Notes: generated by a model from the letters alone, not told the origin. DNA of 64,000 nt from Cyrtodaria siliqua (GCA_037043455.1 JAWPHD010011447.1:1-64000); one strand, 5' to 3'. Positions 1-12,932 are shown, numbered from the stretch's first letter. Made by a program: numbers and translations.

Positions 1-158
1 ACATTGGCCCTCGACAGCCATATGAGGCCCTCGAGCCGAGAGCTTGTAGGTGTGCCTCTTTGTGATATTGGCCCGAGATAGCCATATGAGGCCCGAGAGC
101 TTTAGCTCGAGGGCCTCATATGGCTGTCGAGGGCCAATGTCACAAAGAGGCACACCTA
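1..158. repeat. Fold-back palindrome with an extra arm
   Basis: Positions 47-101 and 104-158 are inverted copies separated by about 2 nt; the outer ends (taggtgtgcctctttgtga at 47-65 and its complement at 140-158) match perfectly, with a few mismatches inside. Bases 1-37 are a further copy of the inner arm in the 47-101 orientation, so the block holds three copies of one module rich in ggccctcga and catatgagg. It could fold into a long hairpin. It is probably a remnant of a fold-back or MITE-like element that continues left of the window. No coding potential. Confidence 0.8.
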
Positions 159-640
159 CCCCAGTTAATGACCTGTTTATTACATGTGTAACCAAAACAC
201 TTTTATTTTGGATAGATTATTAGATCTAAATTGCGCAAAGTCATTTTAAATACCTTTCATCTACTTGTGTATTTTTTTTTTAAATATGACTTTATTTAGA
301 TCCATTTTTATTCATTGATTTACAAGAATAAAATAAACGTATGACGTTAATATAATAGGATGTGCCATTTGAAATCGGCAATTCGGTACCTTGCTTCCAA
401 AACACCAATTCACCCCACTTAATTAAGATTACACAGAAACGTTTCTGACATAATCTTTGTAACAAAATCATCATAATGGTGACGTCGTGTTTGCAAGTGA
501 CGTTTTATTCCACGTCATTGACTTTGTCAGTTTTTGTGGTTACGTTTGAGCTTGTTGTAGAAGAAAGGAAATTTCAAATGGCATTTGGTTTCGCAAATAT
601 AATTTCAGGATAAAAGGTAGGAGATTATTTTTTATTTCAC
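159..640. other. Non-coding interval
   Basis: AT-rich DNA without a supported gene. An open frame of about 60 codons on the minus strand at 292-474 has no recognisable motif and is treated as chance. Confidence 0.6.
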
Positions 641-841
641 GTACAGTACAGTACAGTACAACAGTACAACAGTACAGTACAGTACAGTACAGTACAGTAC
701 AGTACAGTACAGTACAGTACAGTACAGTACAGTACAGTACAGTACAACAGTACAGTACAGTACAGTACAGTACAGTACAGTACAGTACAGTACAGTACAG
801 CACAGTACAGTACAGTACAGTACAGTACAGTACAGTACAGT
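641..841. repeat. TACAG pentanucleotide microsatellite
   Basis: About 200 bp of a 5-bp unit (gtaca/cagta register) with three interruptions of the form acaacagt. A 5-bp unit without a stop keeps frames open on both strands, which explains the apparent Tyr-Cys-Thr-Val-Leu repeat proteins here; they are not genes. Confidence 0.95.
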
Positions 842-2030
842 ATTGTTTCCTGCATGTCTTTTATTTAAAATGTAATTGAGACCCGAACGGAAGTACTGTA
901 TACTGGTCGGGGGCCACTTTCGTTTTTTACCGCTTCTTTACTTTTTGGTTGTTTCTTGTTTCCAATCGTCTGTGCTAAACGTCTGTCGATAAGTAACATC
1001 GCGCTAGCAATTTGCATTGTAAAAACAGTTTTTAAATGAGAATGACGGAAACTGGGCTTGGACGGAATTTGGTCCCTAAACAGTATATATTATAATAGGT
1101 AGCTGAAGACATTTCGATCAAAAACAACGAGTTGATATAAATGTACATGTACTGTATAATTTAATAGGTTAAATCACACAATCGGCACAATTTTCAACAT
1201 CTCTGAGCCAGTCACACATGTTTTTTCACATCATATTGTAGGTTAATTTAGACCGGTCCGAGTCGTTCTTGTTTTTCACAATTTCATTATTTAATGTCCG
1301 TCCTTATCTTTGTTCGGCTACTAACGATCTCCTGCCTGTACTCAGAGGGTAGCGAGCATTCTGGCTGCCATTTTCAACCGTCGCAGTTGTCGTTGGATGC
1401 ACGTGCCGATGCACGATATGACTGGTTCGTGGTCGATTATTAAAAATATATCTACAATTTAATGCTAAATGTATGTAACGCAGTCTAGATTTAATATGGA
1501 TTTTCGGCCCGCCATATGTTTTTTTTGGCCCTTCATATGGATTTTTGGCCCGCCGTTTCACGCGCTTATCTAATATGACCGCAAAGACAATGCCTGTATT
1601 ACACGAAAAACAGGCCGTTTTTGTTACTATATATAGTATCACATGTAATAAGTGATTCTCTCTTTCCATTACATGCAATAACTCAATTATTTACTTAGTT
1701 CTCTTATCCATTCAGCCTTACATTCGTATATTATGTATGTCACGGCATGTTTTGATGAGTAAACAATAACATTCATATGCAGTATTATTTAGCAAGTTTA
1801 AGTAAATAAGTAACATATCCCGTTGGGAGAGATCATTCTATAAAGCAGGTAGTTATACATAAAGCAGGTATTTATACATATCAAGCTTGTAAAACTAAGT
1901 TCAAGAATGTTCCCTGTGTTACTTTAGTATTTATTTATAAGTATTCGTAGTTCAAAAGCTTTGTATATGAACACGGATAACTTTCTGATTTCAGACTCGC
2001 ATGTGCAATTTATTAGTTGTGTAAATTTTA
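842..2030. other. Non-coding interval
   Basis: No gene recognised. Contains a short run of ggccc-catatg motifs at 1505-1555, reminiscent of the palindrome at 1-158, and a small tandem duplication (ataaagcaggta) at about 1843-1875. Confidence 0.55.
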
Positions 2031-2034
2031 AGAA

Positions 2035-2930
2035 GCTTGGGTGTTTCCAAAAGTATTTTTTTTTATATATATAGTTCTTAAATCGTTGTAGTTTTTGCAT
2101 TCAATTACGAGATGGTATTCGTCCTCCAATAGGTTACATTGTCTACATTTTCTATCTTGTAAAGGTACACTGCCACCGGCCACATTCAATTTCTAATCTA
2201 TGCGATGACAGTCTGAGTTTTGTCAGAGCAGAGCGAAATTTAGATATATTTTATTTTATCTAGATACGTCTTGAATTCTTTGTTTGAACATTGCAAGAAA
2301 AATATAAACATCTCCGACACCTTGCGCTAGCCACACATCGTAGTAACTTAGTCTAGATAACAAATGTTTGACTTGTGATGTCCAGTTTACTCTGTTAATG
2401 TGCAATTCACTAGCGTTTTTAAGCATACTATAAACTATTTGTGTGTATTTTGTTTGATCACACAAACACAGTTTCAACCAATATTTAATTATTATATAAT
2501 ATCGTTTATTTATAAAATATATGCGTCCTATTTCCCCGTATATTTATTTTGCGTTGATATTTTCACTCCTAAAACTCGTTTACAAAACCTTAAGTGTGTT
2601 CTTTCAACGTTTGATCCTTTATTAAAACCCCATACTTCAGATGAGTAATTCAAAATAGGTGTTATAAGCTTGTCGAATAACTCCAGTGAATGTTTTGGTG
2701 ATATATCTACAAATTTATTAAGATATCTATTCATTTGGAATATAGCTTTGACGGATTGTCCTACCAGCATTTTATCAGTTTCGTTAAAAGCTCCCCCTGT
2801 TGTGAAAACAACTCCTAGATATTTGAATTTACTTAACTAATTCTGGCTCGGTGTCTTTAAAATAGAGCTTAGTAGTACGTGGTAACTGTCCGCCTTTTCT
2901 AAATATAATACTGATAAATATCATTTAAAA
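2035..2930 (-). pseudogene. 5'-truncated LINE ORF2, C-terminal part
   Basis: Minus-strand coding remnants in two or three frames. The upstream part (2528-2770) reads as the end of a non-LTR reverse transcriptase thumb region, with a conserved block around LITPILNYSSEVWG followed by a basic segment around THLRFCKRVLGVK. The downstream part (2256-2477) continues the linker. Near 2100-2170 a Cys-x2-Cys-x9-His-x4-Cys pattern (CRQCNLLEDEYHLVIEC) appears, typical of the C-terminal finger of Jockey/CR1/I-type ORF2 proteins. The catalytic RT core is absent and frameshifts interrupt the frame, so this is a dead 5'-truncated copy. The family is inferred from these motifs; the exact clade is uncertain. 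Confidence 0.75.
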
Positions 2931-3140
2931 CGAAGAAAATCACTGTAAATGAATGATTTTTTACTGGTCATATAAAGCATTATTGCCATTAAGTATTTGT
3001 TTCCCTATATAAATCATTAATTTTTCATATTTATAAATATTCCATATATTGTCATTTAGAACCGTGATGTCATAGCTCTCAAAATGGCCGCTTCCATAGA
3101 AACTTCAAATGATCATTTGATAATTATTTCACCCTTATTA

Positions 3141-3488
3141 AAGTTTTTCAGAGGGGGCTGGCGTGGCGCAGTCGGTAGCGCGGCGGATTTGTAACCGGAG
3201 GCCCCGGGTTCAATCCTCCGTGGTGCCACTGAGTTCCGTCGGTGTGTTCTTGGGCAAGACACTTTACCTTAGCCTCGTCCGTCGGATGGGGACGTAAACC
3301 GGGCGGTCCCGTGTATCGGTCTATCCTCCGAGCACGTTAAAGAACCATAGGAATCTATTCGATAATAAGAGTAGGGCAGGTTCCCGGATTCCTATGTATC
3401 CTTCCCCTCTCTCTGGGGCGGCTCGAAATAACCTATGCTGTGTTGATGAGCCGTTAAACAACATTCAATTCAATTCAAGTATTTCAGA
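3141..3488 (+). repeat. Target-site duplications of the SINE at 3153
   Basis: A 12-bp direct repeat, aagtttttcaga (3141-3152) and aagtatttcaga (3477-3488), differing at one base, flanks the SINE and marks it as a target-primed insertion. Confidence 0.75.
3153..3476 (+). mobile_element. Full-length tRNA-derived SINE
   Basis: A roughly 324-bp SINE. The 5' 75 bp are tRNA-like, with an RNA polymerase III A box (tggcgcagtcgg, about 3163) and B box (ggttcaatcc, about 3207). A body region follows, ending in the tail module gccgttaaacaacattcaa and a short attca-type repeat. It is the best-preserved copy in the window; further copies are at 7490, 9389 and 27059. It encodes no protein and must be moved by a LINE. 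The tail matches the 3' end of the LINE at 63.2-64.0 kb, which is a candidate partner. Confidence 0.9.
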
Positions 3489-3574
3489 ACTCTCACTAAT
3501 AAAGATGGTTTGCCTGTGCCGCTACACTCCTTTTAAAACGGTTAGTCAAAACAAAAAGAAATATAAATATAAAA

Positions 3575-3635
3575 AGATCGGACAGGGAATGTAGCATTCA
3601 AAAAGTTATCAAAACACAAAACAGTTTTCAGTTTT
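3575..3635 (-). repeat. Possible 3' tip of the RT element found at 49.9-51.6 kb
   Basis: About 45 bp (tcggacagggaa, then agcattcaa) resemble the 3' terminus of the retroelement inserted in the Polinton fibre gene, in the same orientation. The match is short and fades quickly, so it may be coincidence. Confidence 0.35.
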
Positions 3636-3639
3636 ATTT

Positions 3640-4945
3640 GCAAATTCTCAGTTTGTATACAAACAAAAGCACGAGATCAAAATACATGTACAAAGTCATA
3701 TTTAGAAATCACATACATACATGGCGCCTGTAATAATAAAAAATCTTTCTTTTTTTCCGGCATATTTTCATATTATAAAACATAGAGGACAACACACTCT
3801 CACTATAGTTAGTAGTATTGTAAGTAAATAATAATATGAAATTAAATATCGAATAATCTTAAAATAAATTGAATAATCTTATAACTTATCGATAATAATA
3901 TAGGCATTTTTTTTATAAACAATCGTTCGAATAAGTTGCAGAGCTCCTTTATTTACCTCAAAACGTGCAAGTGATGCATGGATTTCGAGACCGGATTTTG
4001 TAGCTTGGCCACTGAATGGAAATGCAGTAGTTGCACGTGCTTTAATAGCACGTAAATTGAGTTGTGAGAGCAGTCATTCATTTTGGATGTTTGTGTTGGA
4101 TGTATTTTCTATAGGATTTTACCGTTTAAAATAGGTATTTGTTTTGTATTATGTCTCTAGTGTATTAATATTACCGTTTGTAATATTTAATGTTCAAGCA
4201 GAGATGGTGTTTTAGACAGCCGTGAAACATCCGTGTTAAACGGATCTGTTGTATTAATGCTGTGTTTGCAGGAGCGGATACCTGGTGGGATTGGGTGGGG
4301 TTATCATATATTTATGTTTATTTAACGTTAGATCGGTGATTGTCATTAATACTAGTATACATGATATTTTTCAGCCACTCTGTTTAACATTTCCATGTAC
4401 TCATGCACTTTAACATGTCGTCATATACACTCTTTCTCATACGCACTTTATTTCCTATTCTCTTTTATTTCTTTCGTTTCCTCTTTTACGACATGTGGCA
4501 AAAGAAAATGACATTTACGAAATAAACAATATAACACATTCAATATAAACGAAAACATAAACAAACACCATTATACAATGGAATAGTTAAATATTAATTG
4601 AATATATTTTAGTCGCATTTTAATGTAACAATGCATGTTTAAAATATCAGTGCTATATGTAATATATATATTATATTTAACTATTGAAATTTCGGACAAT
4701 ATACCGTTGAGCTTATCACTATTAAGAGTGAAGCTCAATTGATTGTCAGGATCTAAAATATAAAAGTTCGCGTCCTGCCCGTTTTAGAGATACCTTACCG
4801 AAAACGAAGCGCAAGGTATCATTCGGACAGATAGGTTTTCTTAGTCAGGCACATTTTTATTTATTTATATACTGTATATAAGAAATAAATTACCACAGCA
4901 GTTTGTAAATGTATTCAAAATACTTGTCTATGAGCATACATCACT
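3640..4945. other. Non-coding AT-rich interval
   Basis: No gene, RNA or clear repeat recognised. Composition is strongly AT, with stretches such as aataatctta and taatatatatatt. Confidence 0.5.
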
Positions 4946-4949
4946 ATTC

Positions 4950-5150
4950 CAGATCGAGAGGTCGTGGGTTCGATCCTCGCCGCGGCCACGTTATTTATCC
5001 TTGAGCAAGATAATTAATCCACATTGCTTAGTACTGGTTCTACCCAGGAATCCATCGAGAGTGATTAATCTAAGTTGCAATAACTTCGAGAGTGATTAAT
5101 CTAAGTTGCAATAACTTGTTTCGCAATCGATGTAAAATAAATATGTTTAA
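4950..5150 (+). mobile_element. 5'-truncated tRNA-derived SINE (second family)
   Basis: A B-box-like block (gtgggttcgatcctcgccg, about 4967) sits in a tRNA T-arm context, while no convincing A box precedes it. The body carries a 31-bp unit present twice in tandem (about 5056-5118, core gagtgattaatctaagttgc). The sequence differs from the SINE at 3153. Confidence 0.5.
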
Positions 5151-5159
5151 ACTAAACAC

Positions 5160-5695
5160 TATTTAAATGAAGTTAAAAATCAGAATATATTTTTTCCAAG
5201 ATTGAAGCGTTTTTATGTCAGCAGAGTGTTCGCATTTCCAGGTCAATGGCGGTTTGTAAAAACTGTTTGGCTAATCAGTAGTTTGGCTAATCAGTAGTTA
5301 ACACTTATTGTATTTTTGCCTTGTTCATATATGTATTTTTTTATACTCTTTTTTAAGTTTCAGTAGCCGTTGCGATTCTCTAACTCACATATTTCTATTT
5401 TAAGTACTTTTTAGACAACATGTCAAAATTAGCACCGGCCGCTCAATGTTAACTATGTATAAATGTGTGTGATAACAATATTTTTAGAAAATGATTTTAT
5501 GAATTAAAACAGTGATATATGTGTATGTATTGACTACTGGACCTACTGCTGTGGCTTTTTGTGAGTCTTATGACACGGCTGTGGCAGTCGGTTCAGATGC
5601 TCAATATTTTAAGATTGTGAACAGTCATATTTATATTGATATTCTATAGTCTCTTGTAATTCTAAAAAGAATGGCACAGTTGTATTTTATTGAAT
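5160..5695. other. Non-coding interval
   Basis: No gene recognised. A 17-bp direct duplication (tttggctaatcagtag) lies at 5266-5299. Confidence 0.5.
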
Positions 5696-6400
5696 TGAAG
5701 TCTTTATTTAGTCTTTATTTATCGAGGGTGACCCAATTAGTTTATACTAATCTTCCTTAGGGCCCTCTGTAACAAATACATAATACAAATACAAGGAAGG
5801 CAAGATGCATAAGATATATGTAAACATAATAACATTGTTGGTGGTGGCAGTTTGAACGATATTTACACAATAATAAGATGAGATGATATCTATATCGAGT
5901 TTAATGCTGTTTTTCCTTTATCCATTTCATGCAGTTGTTTGTAAAACTTTTCATTGTTGCACACTTCTGAATGTGCTCTGGAATATTATTCCATAAAATG
6001 GTCCCGAAGTAAGACATGCTGCCCTTGAAAGTTCCCGATTAGGCTTAGGAATACTAAAATTAGAATCAGTTAGTGATCGAAAACTTCTGTCAGTTGAATT
6101 ACGAGTAGTAAACATATCGGAAATACATGAAGGGGCAGTATTGTTCGAAACTATATACATGAATTTGGCCTTTTGACGTATAATTCGCTGATCAGTTGTG
6201 AGGCAATTTAGTTGTTCCATAGCGGCTTGAAAAGTAATATACTGTTCACCTAAAACAACGTGACCTTTTTTGCATAATTAAAAGGCTGTTGATATTTTTT
6301 CGACTTGTGTTACCCCAGATTACATTACAAAAGTCTATATATGATTTGCTGTATTGCAGATAATAGTGTACTGTGATGAGACTATTAAACTATATAATAT
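5695..6400 (-). pseudogene. LINE 3' end: RT C-terminal fragment and 3' UTR
   Basis: Minus strand. The segment 6260-6370 reads as the end of a non-LTR RT (block IDFCNVIWGNTS followed by a basic patch MQKRS). The open frame 5951-6220 continues with the usual C-terminal region (LTTDQRIIRQKAKFMYIV), and another frame across 5890-5990 holds the conserved LWNNIPEHIQ-type terminus before a stop near 5905. At least two frameshifts are present. About 200 bp of 3' UTR follows to 5695. A 5'-truncated, inactive CR1/Jockey-type copy, judged by motif resemblance. Confidence 0.7.
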
Positions 6401-6404
6401 AAAA

Positions 6405-7475
6405 GGTTATTACGGAATAGTGGCATATTTTTTGAGGTCTAATTAGAGACACATGTTAAAGTAATGCATGCAAAATACGATCATAGTAAATGAACAACCG
6501 GTGCTGAGTAAATTAAAATGTGTTAAGTATTATATTCTTAACAGGCTTTGCTTAAAAGGATTAAGACCCAATTGAATTAGCAGCCGATAAGAAACTAACG
6601 ACTGAGAGGAAACTAGTTGTTTATTGGGTAATCAACCCGACCCGTGATAAAAGTAAAAACCGACGCGCTCATACCTTTTTATTCTCTGTATTTCCTGTTT
6701 ACAGTCTAACATACAGTGGTCTTAAAACTGCTCAAAACTGAGGAACACTTTTACTGCTAGATCACAGCATGAAGACTATTATAATTGACCTGTTAATGTG
6801 GGTTTAGTAATTGATATCAATAAAACTGACCAGGCCTACCTATTATCACATGTGTTCTTGATGAAGCCTGTATAACAACTGTATACAAGGTATGTGGTTA
6901 TAACGACCTGTTTCAACTACAATGAAAACAAAGTATATTTTCTTTTACCAAAATAAAAAGATGAGATAATTGTTGAAAGAAAAAAGGTGAATATTAAAGC
7001 AAGAGTACACACTACCTTACTTTAATCATTATAAATTAGCCTAATTCTTCCATCTTTGACATTTGGTGGAAATATATTTTCTTGATTTTGTAAACAAATA
7101 ACACTCAAACTTTCATTTTTGTATTCATGTAATATGTAGAAAACATAACTGATATATTTAGCACAACTCACTGTTATACCTGTCGTTTTTTTATTTTAAG
7201 GGACACATTGTTTATTTTTAAGCATTTCAATTAGCACCTCGATTTATTATACCTGTATCATGATGACTTAAAACTGCCTGCATTAAAATAAAATATAAAA
7301 TTGAGATTTTGATTGTCTTCGTTATTCTACTTTTTAAAAAGTAAATAAAATATATTTATATTATTGGCACAATATAATATATAGTTATTTGAACCATTCT
7401 AATAATGATTACAAAAATGCAAGTTATATAGAAAAACTAACGGAATTTAATAACCGGACTGATATGTAATCCATG
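6405..7475. other. Non-coding interval
   Basis: AT-rich; no gene or repeat family recognised. Confidence 0.5.
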
Positions 7476-7489
7476 TATTTGCCTATAGA

Positions 7490-7846
7490 ATGAATGAATA
7501 TTGTTTAACGACTCATCAACACAGTATTATAGGGTATTTAGAGGCGCCTCAGAGAGAGGGAAAGGATATATAGGAATCCAGGAACCTGCGCCCTACTCTT
7601 ACTAATGAATGGTTCTTTAACGTGCTTGGTGGATAGATTCCGGAAAATGGATCTATTCCGAGCGGTCTGTCTTGTTTATGATCCCCCCTCCACACACACA
7701 CACACACACACACCCACCCCCACCATCCCCATCGGATGGGCGATGCTAATACAACGTTTCTTGCCCACGGACACACTAACAAAACTCAGTTGCACCGGTG
7801 GGGTTTGAACCCAGTTCCTCTAGATTTCAAGTTCACGCCAGTCCTG
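7490..7846 (-). mobile_element. Full-length tRNA-derived SINE, minus strand
   Basis: Second copy of the SINE family at 3153, in reverse. It runs from the tRNA-like head (T-arm gggtttgaaccc at about 7800) to the tail (complement of gttaaacaacattc at about 7494). It is flanked by a 12-bp perfect target duplication, tttgcctataga, at 7478-7489 and 7847-7858. The body has gained an internal (AC)n tract at 7690-7712 that is absent from the other copies. Confidence 0.88.
7689..7712. repeat. (AC)n microsatellite inside the SINE
   Basis: About 24 bp of alternating A and C, flanked by C-rich runs; specific to this SINE copy. Confidence 0.9.
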
Positions 7847-8091
7847 TTTGCCTATAGAGAAACTGTATAAACGTTTTGCTATACTGTACTGGTTGGTTAC
7901 AATTTACTTGCAATTTCAGTTATGTTTATGAATCACTAGTACATAACATGTGATTTGAGATGGGAGGGGGTGCGCAACTTTAAAAAGAAAAAGAAGATTT
8001 TTTTAGGTGAGCTCGTGGGAAGTGCCGGCAGCGTCCCCGCCTGAATCCGCCCATGGTTAAAGCCTTGACTTTGTATTGGATAGTGGCTTTG

Positions 8092-8174
8092 AAGAGAAAT
8101 CTTCACCATTAAGAAATCGAAAGGGAGGGAGCGTAGCGACCGACCGCGGTTTCTTAGTGGTGAAGATTTCTCTT
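8092..8174. repeat. Near-perfect 25-bp hairpin
   Basis: Arms 8092-8116 and 8150-8174 are inverted copies with one mismatch in 25 (core gaaatcttcacca / tggtgaagatttc), separated by a G-rich, then CG-rich loop (gagggagcgtagcgaccg). It may be a small inverted-repeat element or a transcribed hairpin. No expression evidence is possible from sequence alone. Confidence 0.85.
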
Positions 8175-8179
8175 ATAGA

Positions 8180-9388
8180 CTCTGTCCGGCTTAGTGTTTA
8201 CGATAGGTTTTATCGATAATCTCTATATAGGTCACACTCTAAACCATGAAGAGCGCTGGTAGTAAAATCTTCATGAATAAATGGTGCAAGTATTTGAATT
8301 TCTGAGCCATCTCGTTGGTTTAAAAAGTAGAGTAAACAATAAAGAGCTATACAACCCTACCTCGCATAGGTTCGCTCCCTAGCGATGGCATGTCTGATGG
8401 AAAACTTCATCTTATTTGCATCTGATGTTGCTATCCCAATATAACCTAACAATAATGTGTTAACGGGATGTAAACCCCACGTTTCATTTCATTTCCCTTC
8501 AATTTTGACATGTTCCATTTGAGGGTCCAAAATTGGGACCACTACCACTTTTACATCATACATGACTATAAATAATAAATTAATCGAGTTTCAACACAAC
8601 ACCGATGTATCTTCTTTTGTATATAATATAGTTACAACAGTGCTATGTTGAACCCTCAATCAATGTTTCAACGAAGGAGTTTAAATACTTTTTACTGCAT
8701 GTTACTACTGGTTTTGGTTCCTCATCTCATGTGAAATTATATGAAATTTAAAATGAAAATAAATAAAATGTGAAACGAAAATCATGAAGCCCCGTCATAT
8801 TCAAACTCTAAATAAAACTACGTAAGCCTGGTACATTTTCAGTCTCAATATGCAACTCACAGATTGTCAGCCAAAATCCCCAGAATATTTTATGGCTATC
8901 AATTACTCTTGGTAAAGCTAGTGCTAATATCTAACCCATGCTGTGCTCACGCAGTGCACTGGCCAGCAAAAATTAGCAGCTTTTGGACCACTATATGTTA
9001 GACTGTTTACAGAGATTAATATGTGCAGATGTGCAGTGCTTAATAACATGTAGTAAATGCGTTAATTACTCAGTAATACCTACATACAACATATTGTTTA
9101 CTCAGAAAATGATGTTAAATTTCTTCTAACTTTAATCGACATCTGAACATCTTTTAAAATTAAGTAATTTTGCTACTTACATATTTAAGAATTTTCCACG
9201 TGAAACCACACACCTAATAACCATGTGGCATATATATAATAAGAAAATATATGTAGATGTAGACGATTTTTTATAATGGGTTAGTTTGTGGAGGCTTTGT
9301 TCAAGTCACATACCTGTTGTCGTCGATATGGAGATGACAGGAAGGTAAAGTGAAGAATTAAAAGATACTGTATGAATACAGATAAGTT
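8180..9388. other. Non-coding interval
   Basis: No gene, RNA or repeat recognised. Confidence 0.5.
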
Positions 9389-9612
9389 TATCTATCCTCC
9401 GAGCACGTTAAAGAACCATAGAAATCTATTCGATAATAAGAGTAGGGCACGGTTGCCGTATTTCTATGTATCCTTCCCATCTCTCTGGGGCGGCTCTAAA
9501 TAACCTATATTGTGTTGTGAGCCGTTAAACAACATTCAATTCAATTCAATTCTCTCAAGGGCGGCTCTAAATAATCTATAATGTTTTGATGAGCCGTTAA
9601 TGGCATTCGTAT
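9389..9612 (+). mobile_element. 5'-truncated SINE plus a second tail fragment
   Basis: Positions 9391-9549 match the body and tail of the SINE at 3153 (from tctatcctccgagcacg to the attcaattc tail). Directly after it, 9550-9612 repeats the last part of the body (gggcggctctaaataa and tgatgagccgttaa), so the 3' end is duplicated in tandem. The tRNA head is missing. Confidence 0.8.
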
Positions 9613-12600
9613 TAAATTCTCTGATAATGATATGCATATTGAATATGACCACCAACAATTAAAATTAAGACATGAAAGTAAAAAAAGCTTTAATTTGAAA
9701 TGAAACAACGTATATATCATATATTTAAATAAAAATTGACAACATATATCAATCATTCGTCCAGTTTTATTAAACCAATATAAATAATTGTGAATTTCCC
9801 ACTTCGCTGTACTCTCCTTCTCCCCTAGCTTGACCCCTGAAATATTAATATTATATTCAGAATTGTCGAACATTTTTTCCAGCAGTCACGTGTAATAAAC
9901 AATGGCGGCGCCCACTGAACCATCATGGTGCTCCTTCATCCCGAAGAATGACGGGATTGGCCGAGCGTTTTCGATTGGCTAATCCGTTTGTTATGCAAAC
10001 AAAACCACACGCAGTTAATTACAAAATATATATTTTTTTAATATTTTAACTTAAACTGACTATAAAATGATAAGACTTATTTTAAAAGAGTATAGCATTT
10101 AATAATTAATACAACTATGTTTAAAATCAATTGATTTCCGGGTCTATATTTTGTTACGGTTTACAGGTACTTTACCGGGGAAAATCACCCAAACCCATCA
10201 AATCGACGTGTATCATTGGAAATACCCACGAGCATTATTTCCGATGATCTACGGAAATGAGCGAGTTTGCACGATTGCATTGGGATCCTGCTTTAATTAG
10301 ACTAATTTAATTAGACTCTTATATGGGTTTAGGTATACAGGAAGTAAATCACTGTGGTATTCATGCCTGGTGTAGGAAAGGAGTTCCCAAATATATAATC
10401 CCTAACTTGTTTGTGATTAAAGGCATTTTTGAGTATTTAAGGCCTGTTTTTCTGGCTGAAATGACTTTATTGACTTGTTTGTGATAGCTAAAAACAATTT
10501 GCATGGTTGTATGATGATTTTATTGATCAACTTGAAAGTTTTGAAAGTAGAACACATTTAAGAGGTGCCGAATGAATGCAGTTCGTTCACGGTGTCAAAA
10601 AAGATCAGAATTTTCTTTTCTTATATACCACATGACCCATACTATTCTCAGCAGTTTTCTAGAGAGGCAGGTCTCATGACAAAGAACATGTAAGTGAATC
10701 TTAGTTTGAATTTCATTTTGAAAAATGGCTAACTAGAAAGCTTGGACAATATTGCATTGGACTCAATGGGATTTGATTTACTTCCGGTACACCTTGAGAA
10801 TATGTCTATGGTTAACAGACTGTGAATCATGTAGCCGACAATAAGCATGCATTACAACTTCAATTCCTAGGGAGCCCGTCGAAAAAACTTAAATGGTATA
10901 AACACATATTTTCCAATGTTCAAAGCTTGCCGTTTATTGTCTCAAATGACGTTTTCGTAGAGCAGTCTACTAAAGTGTAGAATGCGGCAATATTTCCGGG
11001 ATCGTCACGTCCGGGATTTTTTACGGAGCATAATAAAACCGTAAGTGAAACTGAATGAAACCGCAAGTATTGGAATGGAATAAGAGCAAATCTGTATTTT
11101 AATGGAATAATACCTTTTTAAGTAATAATACCCAATTATAATGCGATATTCTCGTAAATACCGACGTGTTATCCACTAGTCGATGGGTTTATTTGCTGCC
11201 TATATGGTTTTCATAATTGCACATGTAATGGTAAGGTAGCAATGAACAGTTTCTTTGAGTTTTTCACTTTGATAACGCAATCTTATAATTACACATGGTA
11301 GCAGTGAAACGTTTATCCCTGTTGTAATGCACACGCTAACGCACACGCATCCCTTACATGTGAACACCTGTATTTCTGTGCTGATGTGTACTTCTAGCAT
11401 GTCGTGCTCCAAAGTTGAATTGTAATCAGTATGTAAGGCAAATCAAGGTATTTGAACAGAGAGAAGCGAGGTCGCCCACCTGGATTCAAAATGTTTGGTA
11501 GGAACAACTGATGGTAAAACTCGGGAAGAATGTGTCTGATAAGAAAAAATAACACGGTCGTGCCGACATTATTTTATTCAATATTGTTTTAACACCCGTG
11601 ACTTGATATGTTATGTGAAACTTCGTTTCCAGTCCCTACCCAGATATATGCTATTTCCTCTCGGCAGCTATTTTAGCTTGCGTAAAACTTTGCGTGTATA
11701 CTATATACATAATAGTTTTCGTTTAGAAAACAAATATTCTTTTTTTACAAGCTAAATATATCAGTAGGAACAAAGTTTACAAATATAGCATTTGTTTCCC
11801 CCAAAAATGAAATGTACTGAATGAACAATTTTCTTGTCATTGGTCACACACTGTAATATATATTATTTGTAATTTTGTTATATTTCCTCTTACTGCATAA
11901 TTCTTTTTAAAACGCAAAAAAGACTCAACACATCCTGCTTTAAATTGATGCTTAATAAGTCTCAGCGGCGAATGCCACATGCATAGATCGAAATAAAATA
12001 AGTGTATACATTAGACATTAAAATACATGTATCAGTTACATAAAAATATATATCAATGAAAAAGTTCACTCTTATCGGGCATACACCTATGAAAAAAGTA
12101 CAAACACATACAGTCATGTATTACGTGAAACACTATGTATGTATGATTATTATAAATTACACGTACAACAATACTGTATTATAATTTCACTTTACTCTTT
12201 TGAATATATTTTTTTAATTAGTTAAACGTGTTATACATTAATTTAGGCACATGAAAACTGTGAATTATTTTTCCTTGCCTTTTAAAGTATCTTCCCTAAA
12301 TCCAAATAGATTTAGATTTAGTCGTTTATTTGTGTCTCGTTGTTTCAAATCAAATACACATACATATATGCATTATTTTATACATAAAACATAACTTGTA
12401 AACACTATTCTAAAAGAATTTTGGAGACAATGTTATTGCAAATTAACATATAACATTCAATAATTCATATTAAAGCATACTTATCATTTTGGCCTGTGTA
12501 TGAGTTACTAATAATACAAGTATGATGACCGGTATGGTTTTAGCTGTAAGTTATAAGTAAATTATGTTTATTTTTTCACGTTTTATGTTTCTTAATCATC

Positions 12601-12930
12601 AAAATTAATACCAAGTCATTTATTAAGATGTAAGCACTATAAAATGTTCATCAACATTGAGGTGGTGACACATACAAATCAATTTAAAATACACCATAAT
12701 ATTTCGACAGAGTTTAACATACATAGCATTAATAGTTATACATATTTTAATCACTCCCTGATTTTATACGCACGGTGATGGATGGATAGACAGAGACAAT
12801 AGACGGATATCATTGCACACAATAAACCAGACAGTTAATCAAGTGGAAATATAAACAGACGGGCAGACGAACTGACTGGCTCCGTCAGATAGGCATACAG
12901 ACAGTATTGCTGCAGAAAGTGTGACATGCA
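9613..12930. other. Long non-coding interval
   Basis: No supported gene. An open frame of 110 codons on the minus strand (9541-9873) overlaps the SINE tail and has no domain; it is treated as chance. AT-rich throughout. Confidence 0.5.
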
Positions 12931-12932
12931 GA

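Noticed and set aside
540..855. Tyr-Cys-Thr-Val-Leu repeat proteins
   Set aside because: By-product of the TACAG microsatellite.
3153..3240. Functional tRNA gene
   Set aside because: tRNA-like boxes are followed by a SINE body and target duplications; it is a SINE head.
9541..9873. 110-codon minus-strand ORF
   Set aside because: Overlaps a SINE tail and has no domain or codon bias.
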